DNA of 42,454 nucleotides, from contig NZ_FMWO01000111.1 of NCBI RefSeq assembly GCF_900103035.1, positions 1 through 42,454 on the forward strand, read 5' to 3'. The DNA is from Nitrosomonas mobilis (GTDB taxonomy: Bacteria; Pseudomonadota; Gammaproteobacteria; Burkholderiales; Nitrosomonadaceae). Position 1 is the first letter of the stretch; every line of letters begins with the position of its first letter. Shown one piece after another: positions 17,660-25,611 of the stretch. Under the pieces are notes generated by a model. It had not been told where the DNA came from, did not search any database, and saw only the letters and a list, made by a program, of their open reading frames with translations. The translations under genes and the position numbers were made by a program.

Positions 17660-19792
17660 CTAACCTCTTTGTTTGGTATGAAATTTCTCCACCCATTTCA
17701 GCAGCCATTGCGGCGCGTGAACGCGCTTCCATTCTCCAGCTGCGTATTTATTCGCTTCTGACCAGGTTGGGTAGGTATGGATGGTGCCAAGGATTTTATT
17801 CAGACCCAGGCCATGCTTCATCGCCAGCACAAACTCTGCCAGCAAATCACTGGCGTGTTCCCCGACAATGGTCACCCCCAGAATTCGATCCTTGCCCGGC
17901 ACGGTCAGCACCTTAACAAAACCATGCGCGGCTTCATCTGCAATGGCCCGATCCAGATCGCTCAAATCATAGCGCGTCACTTCAAAGGCAATACCTTGTG
18001 TCCTCGCCTCATTTTCCGATAATCCCACGCGTGCAACTTCCGGGTCGGTAAATGTTGTCCATGGAATAACCGAGTAATCAACTTTGAAGCGTTTGAAATC
18101 ACCAAACAAGGCATTGACCGACGCATACCACGCTTGATGTGCCGCCGTGTGCGTAAACTGATATGGCCCAGCAACATCACCGCAGGCATAGATGTTGGGA
18201 TAGATGGTTTGTAACCTGGCATTGGTTTCAATGGTACGCCTTGATGAGATTGGTATGCCCAATTCTTCCAGGCCAAAGCCCTCCGTGCGGGGCACTCTGC
18301 CAACCGCACATAGCAAGGCATCAAATGGCAACACGGTCTCCTCGCCCGCCTGGTTACGCACAATCAGGCATTGTGTATTCGCATCCTTTTCACAGCGCAC
18401 GGCTTCAGTCTGCGTCAGTATTTGCACACCATCATCCTGTAATGCCGTCTTAACCAGCGTAGCTGCGTCGGCATCTTCGCGCGCCATCAAATCACCCATC
18501 TCTACCTGTGTTACCTGGCAACCCAGTCGAGCAAACGTCTGGGCCAGTTCACAACCAATGGGGCCACCACCTAGCACAACCAATTGTTCAGGGCGTTCAG
18601 TCAGTGACCAGATCGTATCCGATGTGTAGTAACGAACGGTTTCAAGACCTGGGATGTTTGGAATTGCGGGGCGCGCACCCGTGGCAATGACAATGGCACG
18701 CGTGCTCAGGGTTTGACCGTTCACTTCTACTGACCAAGGTGAGGTGATGGTCGCTTTTCCTTGCAATACCTCAACACCCAGTTTCGTGTATCGTTCTACC
18801 GAATCATGCGGCTCAACTGTACTCACAACTCGCTGTACGCGCGCCATCACATCACTAAATTTGTAATCAACCGTTGCAGTAGTAATACCCAGCGATGCGG
18901 AGTTTTTCACTTGTTTCAGAAAAGCTGCCGAATGAATGAGTGCCTTGGATGGCACACAACCGTAGTTGAGGCAATCGCCGCCCATTTTATGACCTTCAAT
19001 CAATGTTACTTTGGCACGAACAGCCGCTGCAATATATGAAGTCACCAAACCTGCGGCACCGGCGCCAATCACTACCAAATTACGATCAAATTGAGCTGGT
19101 TTTGTCCAGCGGGCATATAATCGGTGTGTTCTGATGATCCCCGTTATCCAGCGCGCCAGCCACGGAAAGACTGCCAGCAGTACAAACGATCCGATCAGCA
19201 CCGGGGACAATACATCCGACAAACTGTCGATCGCGGCCAGCTGAGTGCCCGCATTCACGTATACGGCGGTGCCCGCCAGCATGCCCACCAGACTTGCCCC
19301 AAAAAAAATGCGTGTGTGTATGGCAGTCAGCCCCATCAATATATTGATAAGAAAGAAAGGAAAAACCGGAACTAAGCGCAGTGAGAACAGATAAAACGCA
19401 CCGTCCCGCTCAAGACCGACATCAATGGTTTTCAGCCGACTGCCGAAACGGCGGACAACAACATCCCGCAAAACATACCGTGCTGCCCAGAAAGCCAGCG
19501 TGGCGCCAATTGTGGCGGAAACGAGCACCACCGGTACGCCCACCCACAGTCCAAACATAGCGCCGCCCGCAAGTGACATCACCGCTGCGCCCGGCAGCGA
19601 CAATGCCGCCATCACGATATAAATCAGGGAATAGATGCCAATGGCAAAAAACGGCTGTGCCTGATATAGCTGTTGCAAGTCGTCGCGACTTTCCTTGAGC
19701 ACCTCCAGACTAAAGAAACGCCCTAGGTCAAAAACAAAAAACAACCCTGTCAATAACCCAAGAAACGCCAGTATCCACCAACGATTTTTCAC
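17660..19792 (-). CDS. TMEM64/TVP38 membrane domain fused to a MerA-like flavin disulfide reductase
   Basis: This is a 710-residue fusion. Residues 1-225 have about six membrane segments with the TVP38/TMEM64 (SNARE-associated, DedA-like) layout, including LSLPGAAVMSLAGGAMFG. Residues 235-705 form a class I pyridine nucleotide-disulfide oxidoreductase: FAD motif GAGAAG (243-248), redox pair Cys274/Cys279 in CLNYGC, an NAD(P) site around VVLGGGPIGCELA and the dimer-domain HTYPTWSEAN. This suggests a membrane-anchored thiol or metal(loid) reductase. The mercury-specific C-terminal cysteine pair of MerA is absent, so mercuric reduction is unlikely. It starts with GTG 19792, 13 bp after the radical SAM gene, and appears co-transcribed with arsM. 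Confidence 0.9.
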   Translation of the reverse strand: MKNRWWILAFLGLLTGLFFVFDLGRFFSLEVLKESRDDLQQLYQAQPFFAIGIYSLIYIVMAALSLPGAAVMSLAGGAMFGLWVGVPVVLVSATIGATLAFWAARYVLRDVVVRRFGSRLKTIDVGLERDGAFYLFSLRLVPVFPFFLINILMGLTAIHTRIFFGASLVGMLAGTAVYVNAGTQLAAIDSLSDVLSPVLIGSFVLLAVFPWLARWITGIIRTHRLYARWTKPAQFDRNLVVIGAGAAGLVTSYIAAAVRAKVTLIEGHKMGGDCLNYGCVPSKALIHSAAFLKQVKNSASLGITTATVDYKFSDVMARVQRVVSTVEPHDSVERYTKLGVEVLQGKATITSPWSVEVNGQTLSTRAIVIATGARPAIPNIPGLETVRYYTSDTIWSLTERPEQLVVLGGGPIGCELAQTFARLGCQVTQVEMGDLMAREDADAATLVKTALQDDGVQILTQTEAVRCEKDANTQCLIVRNQAGEETVLPFDALLCAVGRVPRTEGFGLEELGIPISSRRTIETNARLQTIYPNIYACGDVAGPYQFTHTAAHQAWYASVNALFGDFKRFKVDYSVIPWTTFTDPEVARVGLSENEARTQGIAFEVTRYDLSDLDRAIADEAAHGFVKVLTVPGKDRILGVTIVGEHASDLLAEFVLAMKHGLGLNKILGTIHTYPTWSEANKYAAGEWKRVHAPQWLLKWVEKFHTKQRG

Positions 19793-19805
19793 ATTTTTTC
19801 TCTTA

Positions 19806-20744
19806 TCATTTCATTTCGCTGCATGACGCACCAAGCCGAAAGCAACTATAACAACGATGATGTTTCATACTCACGGGTACCTGCAGACTCTGAGCTAGCG
19901 TTTCTCCCAAGGCATAATCTGGGTCATCATCAACCAAGGTACACGCATACACTTTTGTCCGGCCATTGATCTTGACCACCATGCGACTGAAAGCACACAT
20001 GAAGTCACGGCGCGATTTCTCGGTCTGAAAATCCGTCATACAACGTTGCGTAATTTGTGGAGCGGACACTGCTGTTTCAGGTGGATAGAATTCTGGAAAC
20101 TCAACACGCGGCAAGTCCTCTGGCAAACCCGCTGCGCGGAAAACTGCGGCAAATTTCCTGGTAACTTCTTCCGGTGGTATATCGGCGAAAACCTGATTCG
20201 CCACCGACAGTGCAAATCCCATGTCATGCAATTTGCGCAAACCTTCCAGCGCCAGAGCGAACATCCCCTCGCCGCGTCCTACATCGTGCTGTGATGCTTC
20301 GAAGTGATCCAGGCTGACACGAAAATGCAATTTATGGATGCGTTCACGCAATGATTCCAATTGTGGGAGGCGTTTAATCAGAGGCTCGGTTGCATTGGTT
20401 AGCACCAGGCAAGGGCGATATCCCAACGAGTAATCAAGAATACGTACCATATCCTTGTTAATAAAAGGCTCACCGCCGGTAAATGAAAATTGCTTAACAC
20501 CCAGCGTCAGTGCTTCATCAATATAAGGCCTGGCATCGTCAAAGCGCATCAATTGCAAGCGATTATCGCCTGGCTTTGATCCTTCCAGGCAGAAGGGACA
20601 CGCCAAATTACACGCAGTGCCAGTATGTAACCACAACTCATCCAGCGCATAGGACTGGATAAAACCACGTGGTTTATCATCGGTCGTGACATACCATAAC
20701 CTGGAACGTGTACGCTGTTCGTCGGCTGTGGCAGTCACCTTCAT
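19806..20744 (-). CDS. Radical SAM protein of the arsenic-type cluster
   Basis: This radical SAM enzyme of about 312 residues has CNLACPFC (cysteines 45, 49 and 52 from ATG 20744), TGGEP near 90 and a cysteine-rich end CYSCFRLGASC that could hold an auxiliary Fe-S cluster, plus CAFSRM and YACTLVDDD cysteines before it. The chemistry would be a 5'-deoxyadenosyl-radical reaction on an unknown substrate. It does not show the N-terminal signature I associate with ArsS (arsenosugar rSAM), so it may be a different tailoring enzyme. The ATG lies two bases after the arsM stop; a GTG at 20756 would overlap it. It is placed between arsM and the TMEM64 fusion. Confidence 0.85.
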   Translation of the reverse strand: MKVTATADEQRTRSRLWYVTTDDKPRGFIQSYALDELWLHTGTACNLACPFCLEGSKPGDNRLQLMRFDDARPYIDEALTLGVKQFSFTGGEPFINKDMVRILDYSLGYRPCLVLTNATEPLIKRLPQLESLRERIHKLHFRVSLDHFEASQHDVGRGEGMFALALEGLRKLHDMGFALSVANQVFADIPPEEVTRKFAAVFRAAGLPEDLPRVEFPEFYPPETAVSAPQITQRCMTDFQTEKSRRDFMCAFSRMVVKINGRTKVYACTLVDDDPDYALGETLAQSLQVPVSMKHHRCYSCFRLGASCSEMK

Positions 20745-20746
20745 TT

Positions 20747-21793
20747 TCAACAGCACCCGCTGGTCTGCTCGCCAACAGTTGCATCCGCAAATGGAATGCC
20801 CATACCACAGCCCGGAAAAATACCGAAATGCTGGTCAAAGTTGCCGTAAAAATCGAAATGTTCCTTGAACCGTGTGTTGTGCAGCATGCGCCAGGTATTG
20901 CCACATACTGGAAACTGTTTGCCGGTTTCAATGAAATGGTGCTTGTCCAGCCGGAACGCATGATGATGGTGTGGAATCGTGCCGCGATACACTACCGATT
21001 GTCCGTGATCCTCACAAGCCAATTCCAGATCATGCAACTTGAACAGACGATAGGTTGCCGAATAAAAACGGATATTTCCGGTTTTCTCCACCAACTCCGA
21101 GTGACTAAGATTAATGGGTCGATCGTCAACCAGACGAGGATCTGTGAAGCCATTTTTACGGGATAATTGCAAAAAATCATTCCAATACAAGGCACCGCTT
21201 AAACACTCCCCATACAGCACCGGATCATGCGTCAATACCTCTGGAATACGCCGATCACTGTACACATCAGAAAAATACAACTCGCCGCCGGGTTTCAAAA
21301 CACGAAAGGCTTCGCGCAATACCGCCGCTTTATCCAGCGCCAAGTTAATAACGCAATTCGATACAATCACATCCACGCTGTCATCCGCCAGCTCAAGCTC
21401 GTGCAAGCGCTCGATATAGCCATACAAAAATTGGACGTTACTGCGCTTGTAGCCAAAAGTTTTCTGGTGGTATTTTTCATGCTGACGCGCCACCGCCAGC
21501 TGCTCCTCGGTCATATCCACTCCAATGACCTGACCCTTTTCACCTACCAATTGCGACAATACATATACATCACGCCCTGCCCCGCAACCCAGATCCAGGA
21601 TAGTCAAACCCTCAAGCAACTCAGGCAAAATCAGGCCGCAACCGTAATAACGAGTCAGCACTTCATCGTGCACCCGCGCCATTAATGGCTTAACAAAATT
21701 TGGCAAGCTCGTATCCGTGCAGCACGCATCGGTCTGCAAATCGTGAGTGCTGGTCAGCGTTTCACCGTAATATTTTTGTACTATTTCTTGCAT
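20747..21793 (-). CDS. arsM: Arsenite S-adenosylmethionine methyltransferase, ArsM-like
   Basis: This 348-residue protein has the ArsM start YYGETLTSTHDLQTDACCT, SAM motif LDLGCGAGRDVY (66-77), and cysteines in SNCVINL (Cys147) and YGECLSGALY (Cys197). Together with Cys24/25 these match the conserved arsenic-binding cysteines of the family. The enzyme transfers methyl groups from SAM to As(III). After about residue 235 there is a C-terminal extension with PHHHHAF (274-280) and a cysteine-rich tail GCGMG...GCC, possibly a metalloid-binding element. The start has GGGAA upstream, 20 bp after the glycosyltransferase stop. This is good evidence for arsenic methylation, though the end product is not determined. 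Confidence 0.9.
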   Translation of the reverse strand: MQEIVQKYYGETLTSTHDLQTDACCTDTSLPNFVKPLMARVHDEVLTRYYGCGLILPELLEGLTILDLGCGAGRDVYVLSQLVGEKGQVIGVDMTEEQLAVARQHEKYHQKTFGYKRSNVQFLYGYIERLHELELADDSVDVIVSNCVINLALDKAAVLREAFRVLKPGGELYFSDVYSDRRIPEVLTHDPVLYGECLSGALYWNDFLQLSRKNGFTDPRLVDDRPINLSHSELVEKTGNIRFYSATYRLFKLHDLELACEDHGQSVVYRGTIPHHHHAFRLDKHHFIETGKQFPVCGNTWRMLHNTRFKEHFDFYGNFDQHFGIFPGCGMGIPFADATVGEQTSGCC

Positions 21794-21813
21794 AGCATTC
21801 CCTATGATTGAAG

Positions 21814-22527
21814 TTACAGGTACGTTTTGGTAGTCTTTGAAAGATTTCCAGATTGATAAAGTGATGCTAAATCATGCGGTGTAATACCACAGGCAAAGCC
21901 CAATGCTAATTTACGATTATTCCAGGTACGCCGCCACCAACCATCACGTTGCCAACGACCAGAATCAACAAATATGGGTTCGCTTAACGGCAGAAATTTC
22001 CCTGCGCAACGTGCCCCACGCACTAAAGGCACCTCTTCAAATAAGGGCCAGGGAGCATGGCCCCCAACTTGAAAATAAATCTGCCGTGAGAGAAACAGCC
22101 CTTGATCTCCGTAAGGAACGCCACCAAAATGACACCGGAGGGCAATCGCGAATTCCAAAACGCGTGTTGTCCAGGTGCGAGGGGCGTCAAAACGGAAGCG
22201 GAAATAGCCACCCACCGCATCTTGCTCAAAAGCTGCCGTCATTGCAGGCAATGGATCCGTTGGCAAGCGAGCATCTGCATGTAAAAACCATAGCACATCA
22301 CCTTGTGCTAATGCAGCCCCGGCCAACAATTGCTTCCCTCGACAGGGTTCACTGGACAGCCAAATAACACGATACTGATTACAAATTTCGCGGCATTTTT
22401 TGCTACCCGCACCATCGACAACAATAATTTCTGTCGGGTAATGTGGCAATTGATGCAACTTTTTAAGCAAATACGCCAATTTCACCTCATCTTTGTAACA
22501 AGGAATAATGACGCTAACACTGCACAT
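21814..22527 (-). CDS. Family 2 glycosyltransferase of the arsenosugar/rSAM-associated type
   Basis: This 237-residue GT2 protein has the start SVIIPCYKDE, nucleotide-sugar region VVDGAGS, and the metal-binding-type stretch WFLHADARLP with GGVPYGDQGLF later. It looks like the TIGR04283 group (rSAM/selenodomain-associated transferase 2), now often labelled arsenosugar biosynthesis glycosyltransferase. That group is found next to ArsM and radical SAM genes, as here. The donor sugar is unknown. It is the first gene of the long minus-strand block; the intact MITE lies 31 bp upstream, in the promoter region. The ATG has only a weak ribosome site. Confidence 0.85.
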   Translation of the reverse strand: MCSVSVIIPCYKDEVKLAYLLKKLHQLPHYPTEIIVVDGAGSKKCREICNQYRVIWLSSEPCRGKQLLAGAALAQGDVLWFLHADARLPTDPLPAMTAAFEQDAVGGYFRFRFDAPRTWTTRVLEFAIALRCHFGGVPYGDQGLFLSRQIYFQVGGHAPWPLFEEVPLVRGARCAGKFLPLSEPIFVDSGRWQRDGWWRRTWNNRKLALGFACGITPHDLASLYQSGNLSKTTKTYL

Positions 22528-22558
22528 ATTTTATTTTCTTCATTTGAATAAGATTAAT

Positions 22559-22699
22559 GGGCGCCTCTAAAAATTCAGAGTTCTAAGCAAGACTAGGCGC
22601 GAGTAAAAAATGTTGACGCAGCATATAATTGATATGTAAGGAAACATTTTTTGTGAGCAACGAAGTATTACGACGAAATATGAATTTTTAGAGGTGCCC
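22559..22699. repeat. Intact 141-bp palindromic MITE
   Basis: Terminal repeats GGGCGCCTCTAAAAATTCA and its inverted counterpart TGAATTTTTAGAGGTGCCC differ at one position. Inside, AAAAAATGTT and AACATTTTTT are also inverted, so the unit folds into a long hairpin. TAAT flanks both ends (22555-22558 and 22700-22703), a likely 4-bp target duplication. It has no coding capacity. Pieces of the same element flank the hsd island. Confidence 0.9.
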
Positions 22700-22870
22700 T
22701 AATGTAGGTCGTGCCAGGCATTGCTTAAAGTTAACCCCCCACAGTCAAGAAAACAATTAATCGAGCCACTAATATACTAAAGATAAATTGCAGTCTCAAA
22801 TAAGCACGTCTTTCATCTGTAACCTGAATATTAGTCGATAGTAAACGGGTTTCCTTACATCAAATATAGT

Positions 22871-22900
22871 GACTATTCAGCATAGGATTGCTGAATAGTC
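22871..22900. repeat. Perfect 12-bp stem hairpin
   Basis: GACTATTCAGCA and TGCTGAATAGTC pair exactly around a 6-base loop (TAGGAT). It lies 19 bp from the end of the IS630 transposase relic. No U-run follows on either strand, so it is not an ordinary terminator. Confidence 0.75.
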
Positions 22901-22918
22901 GGTTATACCCACCGCACT

Positions 22919-23400
22919 TCAAATTTTGGCTCTCAAGCGTGACCGACCGATGATTTGGAAGCGATCGGTCAATAGCGAGTGTAGCGAGGCGAGGCGTGGC
23001 GCTGGTCTAGTCCGGCAAAGAAGTTGTCGCACGCTGTTTTGAATTGGAGAAGGTTTCGTAGTAGCGCTCATACTACGGTTTTCTTGAAGAATTTCCGGAA
23101 CCGCTCGATCAAGTTGAGGTTCGGCACATGAGGTGGCGGGAAAACCAGTTCGACTTTGGAATTCGCCGGTAGCCCTTCACTAACTGGGCATGGTAGTAAC
23201 GGGCGTTGTCACAGATGATATGAATCCGTACGGCTCCTGGATTTTGTAGTTCAATCTGTTGGAGCAGATTGATGGTCGATTGGGCATTAATGGTGTCGTC
23301 ATTCATAGTGGACGATGGCGCTGAGGTCGTTGGACACCATGATGTTGAGCCGTTGCCGCTCGCCTTTGCGTTAGCGCTTATGATGGTTGCGCATACTTTC
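22919..23400 (-). pseudogene. IS630-family transposase relic
   Basis: Pieces of an IS630 DDE transposase lie in several frames: NDDTINAQSTINLLQQIE and HIICDNARYYHAQLVK (23180-23300), then NLNLIERFRKFFKK (about 23060-23130), then a tail ending TDRFQIIGRS before a stop at 22919-22921. There are at least two frameshifts and an internal stop. The 5' part beyond about 23400 is not recognisable. Confidence 0.8.
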
Positions 23401-23522
23401 TCGATCTGCCATTAGTCATCTGCGCGACTCAGCTAACTGGCCAGCCACTGCCGAGCAAGCACACGCTTGCCTGTCGCTGGTATGACGATGCTCGTATTCC
23501 AGCTCGCCGAGTTCTTGTTGTG

Positions 23523-23810
23523 TTACTTAAATCTGGAAGCAGCCGATTTTAGCGCACCACTCAGAGAATCCCACGCACTCTCAGCACCAGCCTTGAGGTC
23601 TTCCCAGGCATCCTCACTGGATTCCTTGAGTTCAGAAAGTTTCGAGTCTAAGGTTGCTTGCTTAGATTTTAATTCTTCAATTTGTTTGTAATATGCAATT
23701 TGCGCATTAGCTTTTTCTTTATCTGCCTTTGCCTTGAGTTTATCGATCTCTGCAGCACATTCATCCAGGTGCGCCTGCAGTTTCTTCTCGTAGGCTTCTT
23801 TCATGCTCAT
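23523..23810 (-). CDS. Small coiled-coil protein, sll1863-like stress family
   Basis: This 95-residue, charged, alanine-, lysine- and glutamate-rich protein has heptad-like coiled coil across about 1-60 and an amphipathic tail (DAWEDLKAGAESAWDSLSGA). There is no signal peptide or membrane segment. It resembles the small proteins labelled sll1863-family stress response, whose biochemical role is not known to me. A strong ribosome site, GGGAGGT, lies just before ATG 23810. It stands alone between the IS630 relic and the efflux operon. Confidence 0.8.
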   Translation of the reverse strand: MSMKEAYEKKLQAHLDECAAEIDKLKAKADKEKANAQIAYYKQIEELKSKQATLDSKLSELKESSEDAWEDLKAGAESAWDSLSGALKSAASRFK

Positions 23811-24086
23811 GAGTACCTCCCATTCTGTTTGTTTTATAATGAGCTTGGTGTTGAGTTCAGCTCAATCTTCCATTCTATCAGCTTGGCCTTAGGCTGACTA
23901 TTTAAGAGCCTGTTCAAAGATAGCCTGGTTTCGTCAATTTCAATTTAGGTTGATCGACAAGTACACGCTTGCCAGATAAACTACCTATTCTGCAAATCAA
24001 TGCGATCATCCCGTTTTTTAAATTTCTTCTGATAAAAGAACATCATATAGCAGTTAAATATACATTCCTATAAGAAACTATTTATT
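23811..24086. other. Divergent intergenic region before the efflux operon
   Basis: This 276-bp A/T-rich gap between two divergent genes must hold the promoters of the coiled-coil gene (minus) and the efflux operon (plus). I see no clear operator, and no regulator gene is adjacent. Confidence 0.4.
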
Positions 24087-25589
24087 GTGCGCTGGCACTT
24101 GATTTTTACTTTCAGATTACTAGTGCTATTTCTTACTGGTTGCGCTGCCGTTGGGCCAGATTATGTGCCACCAGAAAAAATCACTCCCGAAAAATTTAAT
24201 GCCGCACTGAGCGAAGATCAGAAAGCCAAATTATCGCTTCCTGAAACTGAGCAAGAAGCAGATGAGGCCAAAACGGAATTCACCAAACAAGTAACCCCCG
24301 CAATGTTGGCTGACTGGTGGAACACTCTGGAAGATCCATTATTAACGCAATTAATTGAATGGGCCATCAGGGGCAATCTTGATCTTCAGTTAGCGCAGTC
24401 ACGACTGAGGGAAGAACGTGCTTCGCGGGGAATTGCCAGATCGGGGCTGTTTCCAACAATAGAAGGGGGTGCCGCATTTGCGCGCCAAAAATCCAGTGGG
24501 CAATCCGGTAGCGGCAATGAAGTGAACCTTTATTCCTCAGGCTTTGATGCCAGCTGGGAAATTGATTTATTTGGGAGCATCAGACGCTCGATTGAATCGG
24601 CACAAGCTTCCGTTGAAGCGCGCCAAGAAGAATTAAACGACACGCTGGTGACTTTGGTGGCCGAAGTCGCTATCAATTATATTGAAATTCGTGCCTTTCA
24701 AGCCCGGCTTGAAGCTGCTGTAAACAATCTGAAATCTCAAGATGAGACGCTACAAATAGTCCAGAATCGGTTAGATGCTGGACTGACATCAACGTTGTCT
24801 TTGGAGCAAGCGAAATATAACCTGGAAAATACCAAATCAGAGATTCCGATATTACAAACCGGTATTGAACAAGGTAAAAATGGTCTTGCAGTGCTGCTAG
24901 GAGAATACCCGGGATCATTGGCTGAAGCCTTGGAGCAGTACCAAAAAATTCCAACAGTGTCCATTGAGGTTGCTGTTGGCGTTCCAGCAGACTTGCTGCG
25001 CCGTAGGCCGGATGTCCGGCGTGCAGAGCGCGAATTAGCAGCGCAAACAGCTCAAATTGGCGTGGCTACTGCTGATCTTTACCCCAGACTATTCTTGTTT
25101 GGTTCCGTAGGATTGGAATCCATTTCTGCAGCCAGCTTTTTTACAGGGCCAGCAGCAGCCTTCCAACTTGGGCCCCAAATCACATGGCCAGTTTTTAATG
25201 CGGGTCGTATCCGACAAAACATAAATGTTCAAAGTGAGCAACAAAATCAGGCGCTGATTCAATACGAGGCTTCGGTATTAACCGCAGTTAAAGATGTGGA
25301 AAATGCTTTAATCGATTTTGCGAATGAACAAGTTCGCAGACAAGCTTTGATAAAATCCACACAATCAGCAAAATCAGCAGTTAGCCTGTCGCGTGAGTTG
25401 TACACTGCGGGCCTAACTGATTTTATTGGTGTGCTGGATGCAGAGAGAGCCTTATTTTCCTTTCAAGATCAGCTGGCAGTGAGTGAAGGCAAAGTTACTT
25501 CCAATTTGATTCGTCTGTATAAATCATTGGGTGGCGGATGGAAACCACTGATGCAAGATGCACCGCAGGCAGTTTTAGGTCAACAGTAA
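24087..25589 (+). CDS. Outer-membrane efflux channel lipoprotein (OprM/NodT family)
   Basis: This 500-residue protein begins at GTG 24087 with a lipoprotein signal ending LFLTGC (acylated Cys about 19), followed by GPDYVPPE. Two outer-membrane efflux protein repeats follow, with the typical DLLRRRPDVRRAERELAAQTA. It would form the trimeric TolC-like duct across the periplasm and outer membrane. A strongly acidic insert near residues 45-65 precedes DWWNTLEDPLL. It is the first gene of a three-gene operon with its adaptor and pump. Confidence 0.93.
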   Translation: MRWHLIFTFRLLVLFLTGCAAVGPDYVPPEKITPEKFNAALSEDQKAKLSLPETEQEADEAKTEFTKQVTPAMLADWWNTLEDPLLTQLIEWAIRGNLDLQLAQSRLREERASRGIARSGLFPTIEGGAAFARQKSSGQSGSGNEVNLYSSGFDASWEIDLFGSIRRSIESAQASVEARQEELNDTLVTLVAEVAINYIEIRAFQARLEAAVNNLKSQDETLQIVQNRLDAGLTSTLSLEQAKYNLENTKSEIPILQTGIEQGKNGLAVLLGEYPGSLAEALEQYQKIPTVSIEVAVGVPADLLRRRPDVRRAERELAAQTAQIGVATADLYPRLFLFGSVGLESISAASFFTGPAAAFQLGPQITWPVFNAGRIRQNINVQSEQQNQALIQYEASVLTAVKDVENALIDFANEQVRRQALIKSTQSAKSAVSLSRELYTAGLTDFIGVLDAERALFSFQDQLAVSEGKVTSNLIRLYKSLGGGWKPLMQDAPQAVLGQQ

Positions 25590-25611
25590 ACACAATTTGA
25601 GGAACGTTGAC

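Noticed and set aside
17660..19792. Mercuric reductase MerA
   Set aside because: It lacks the heavy-metal-binding N-terminal domain and the C-terminal cysteine pair, and carries a TMEM64-type domain; no other mer genes are present.
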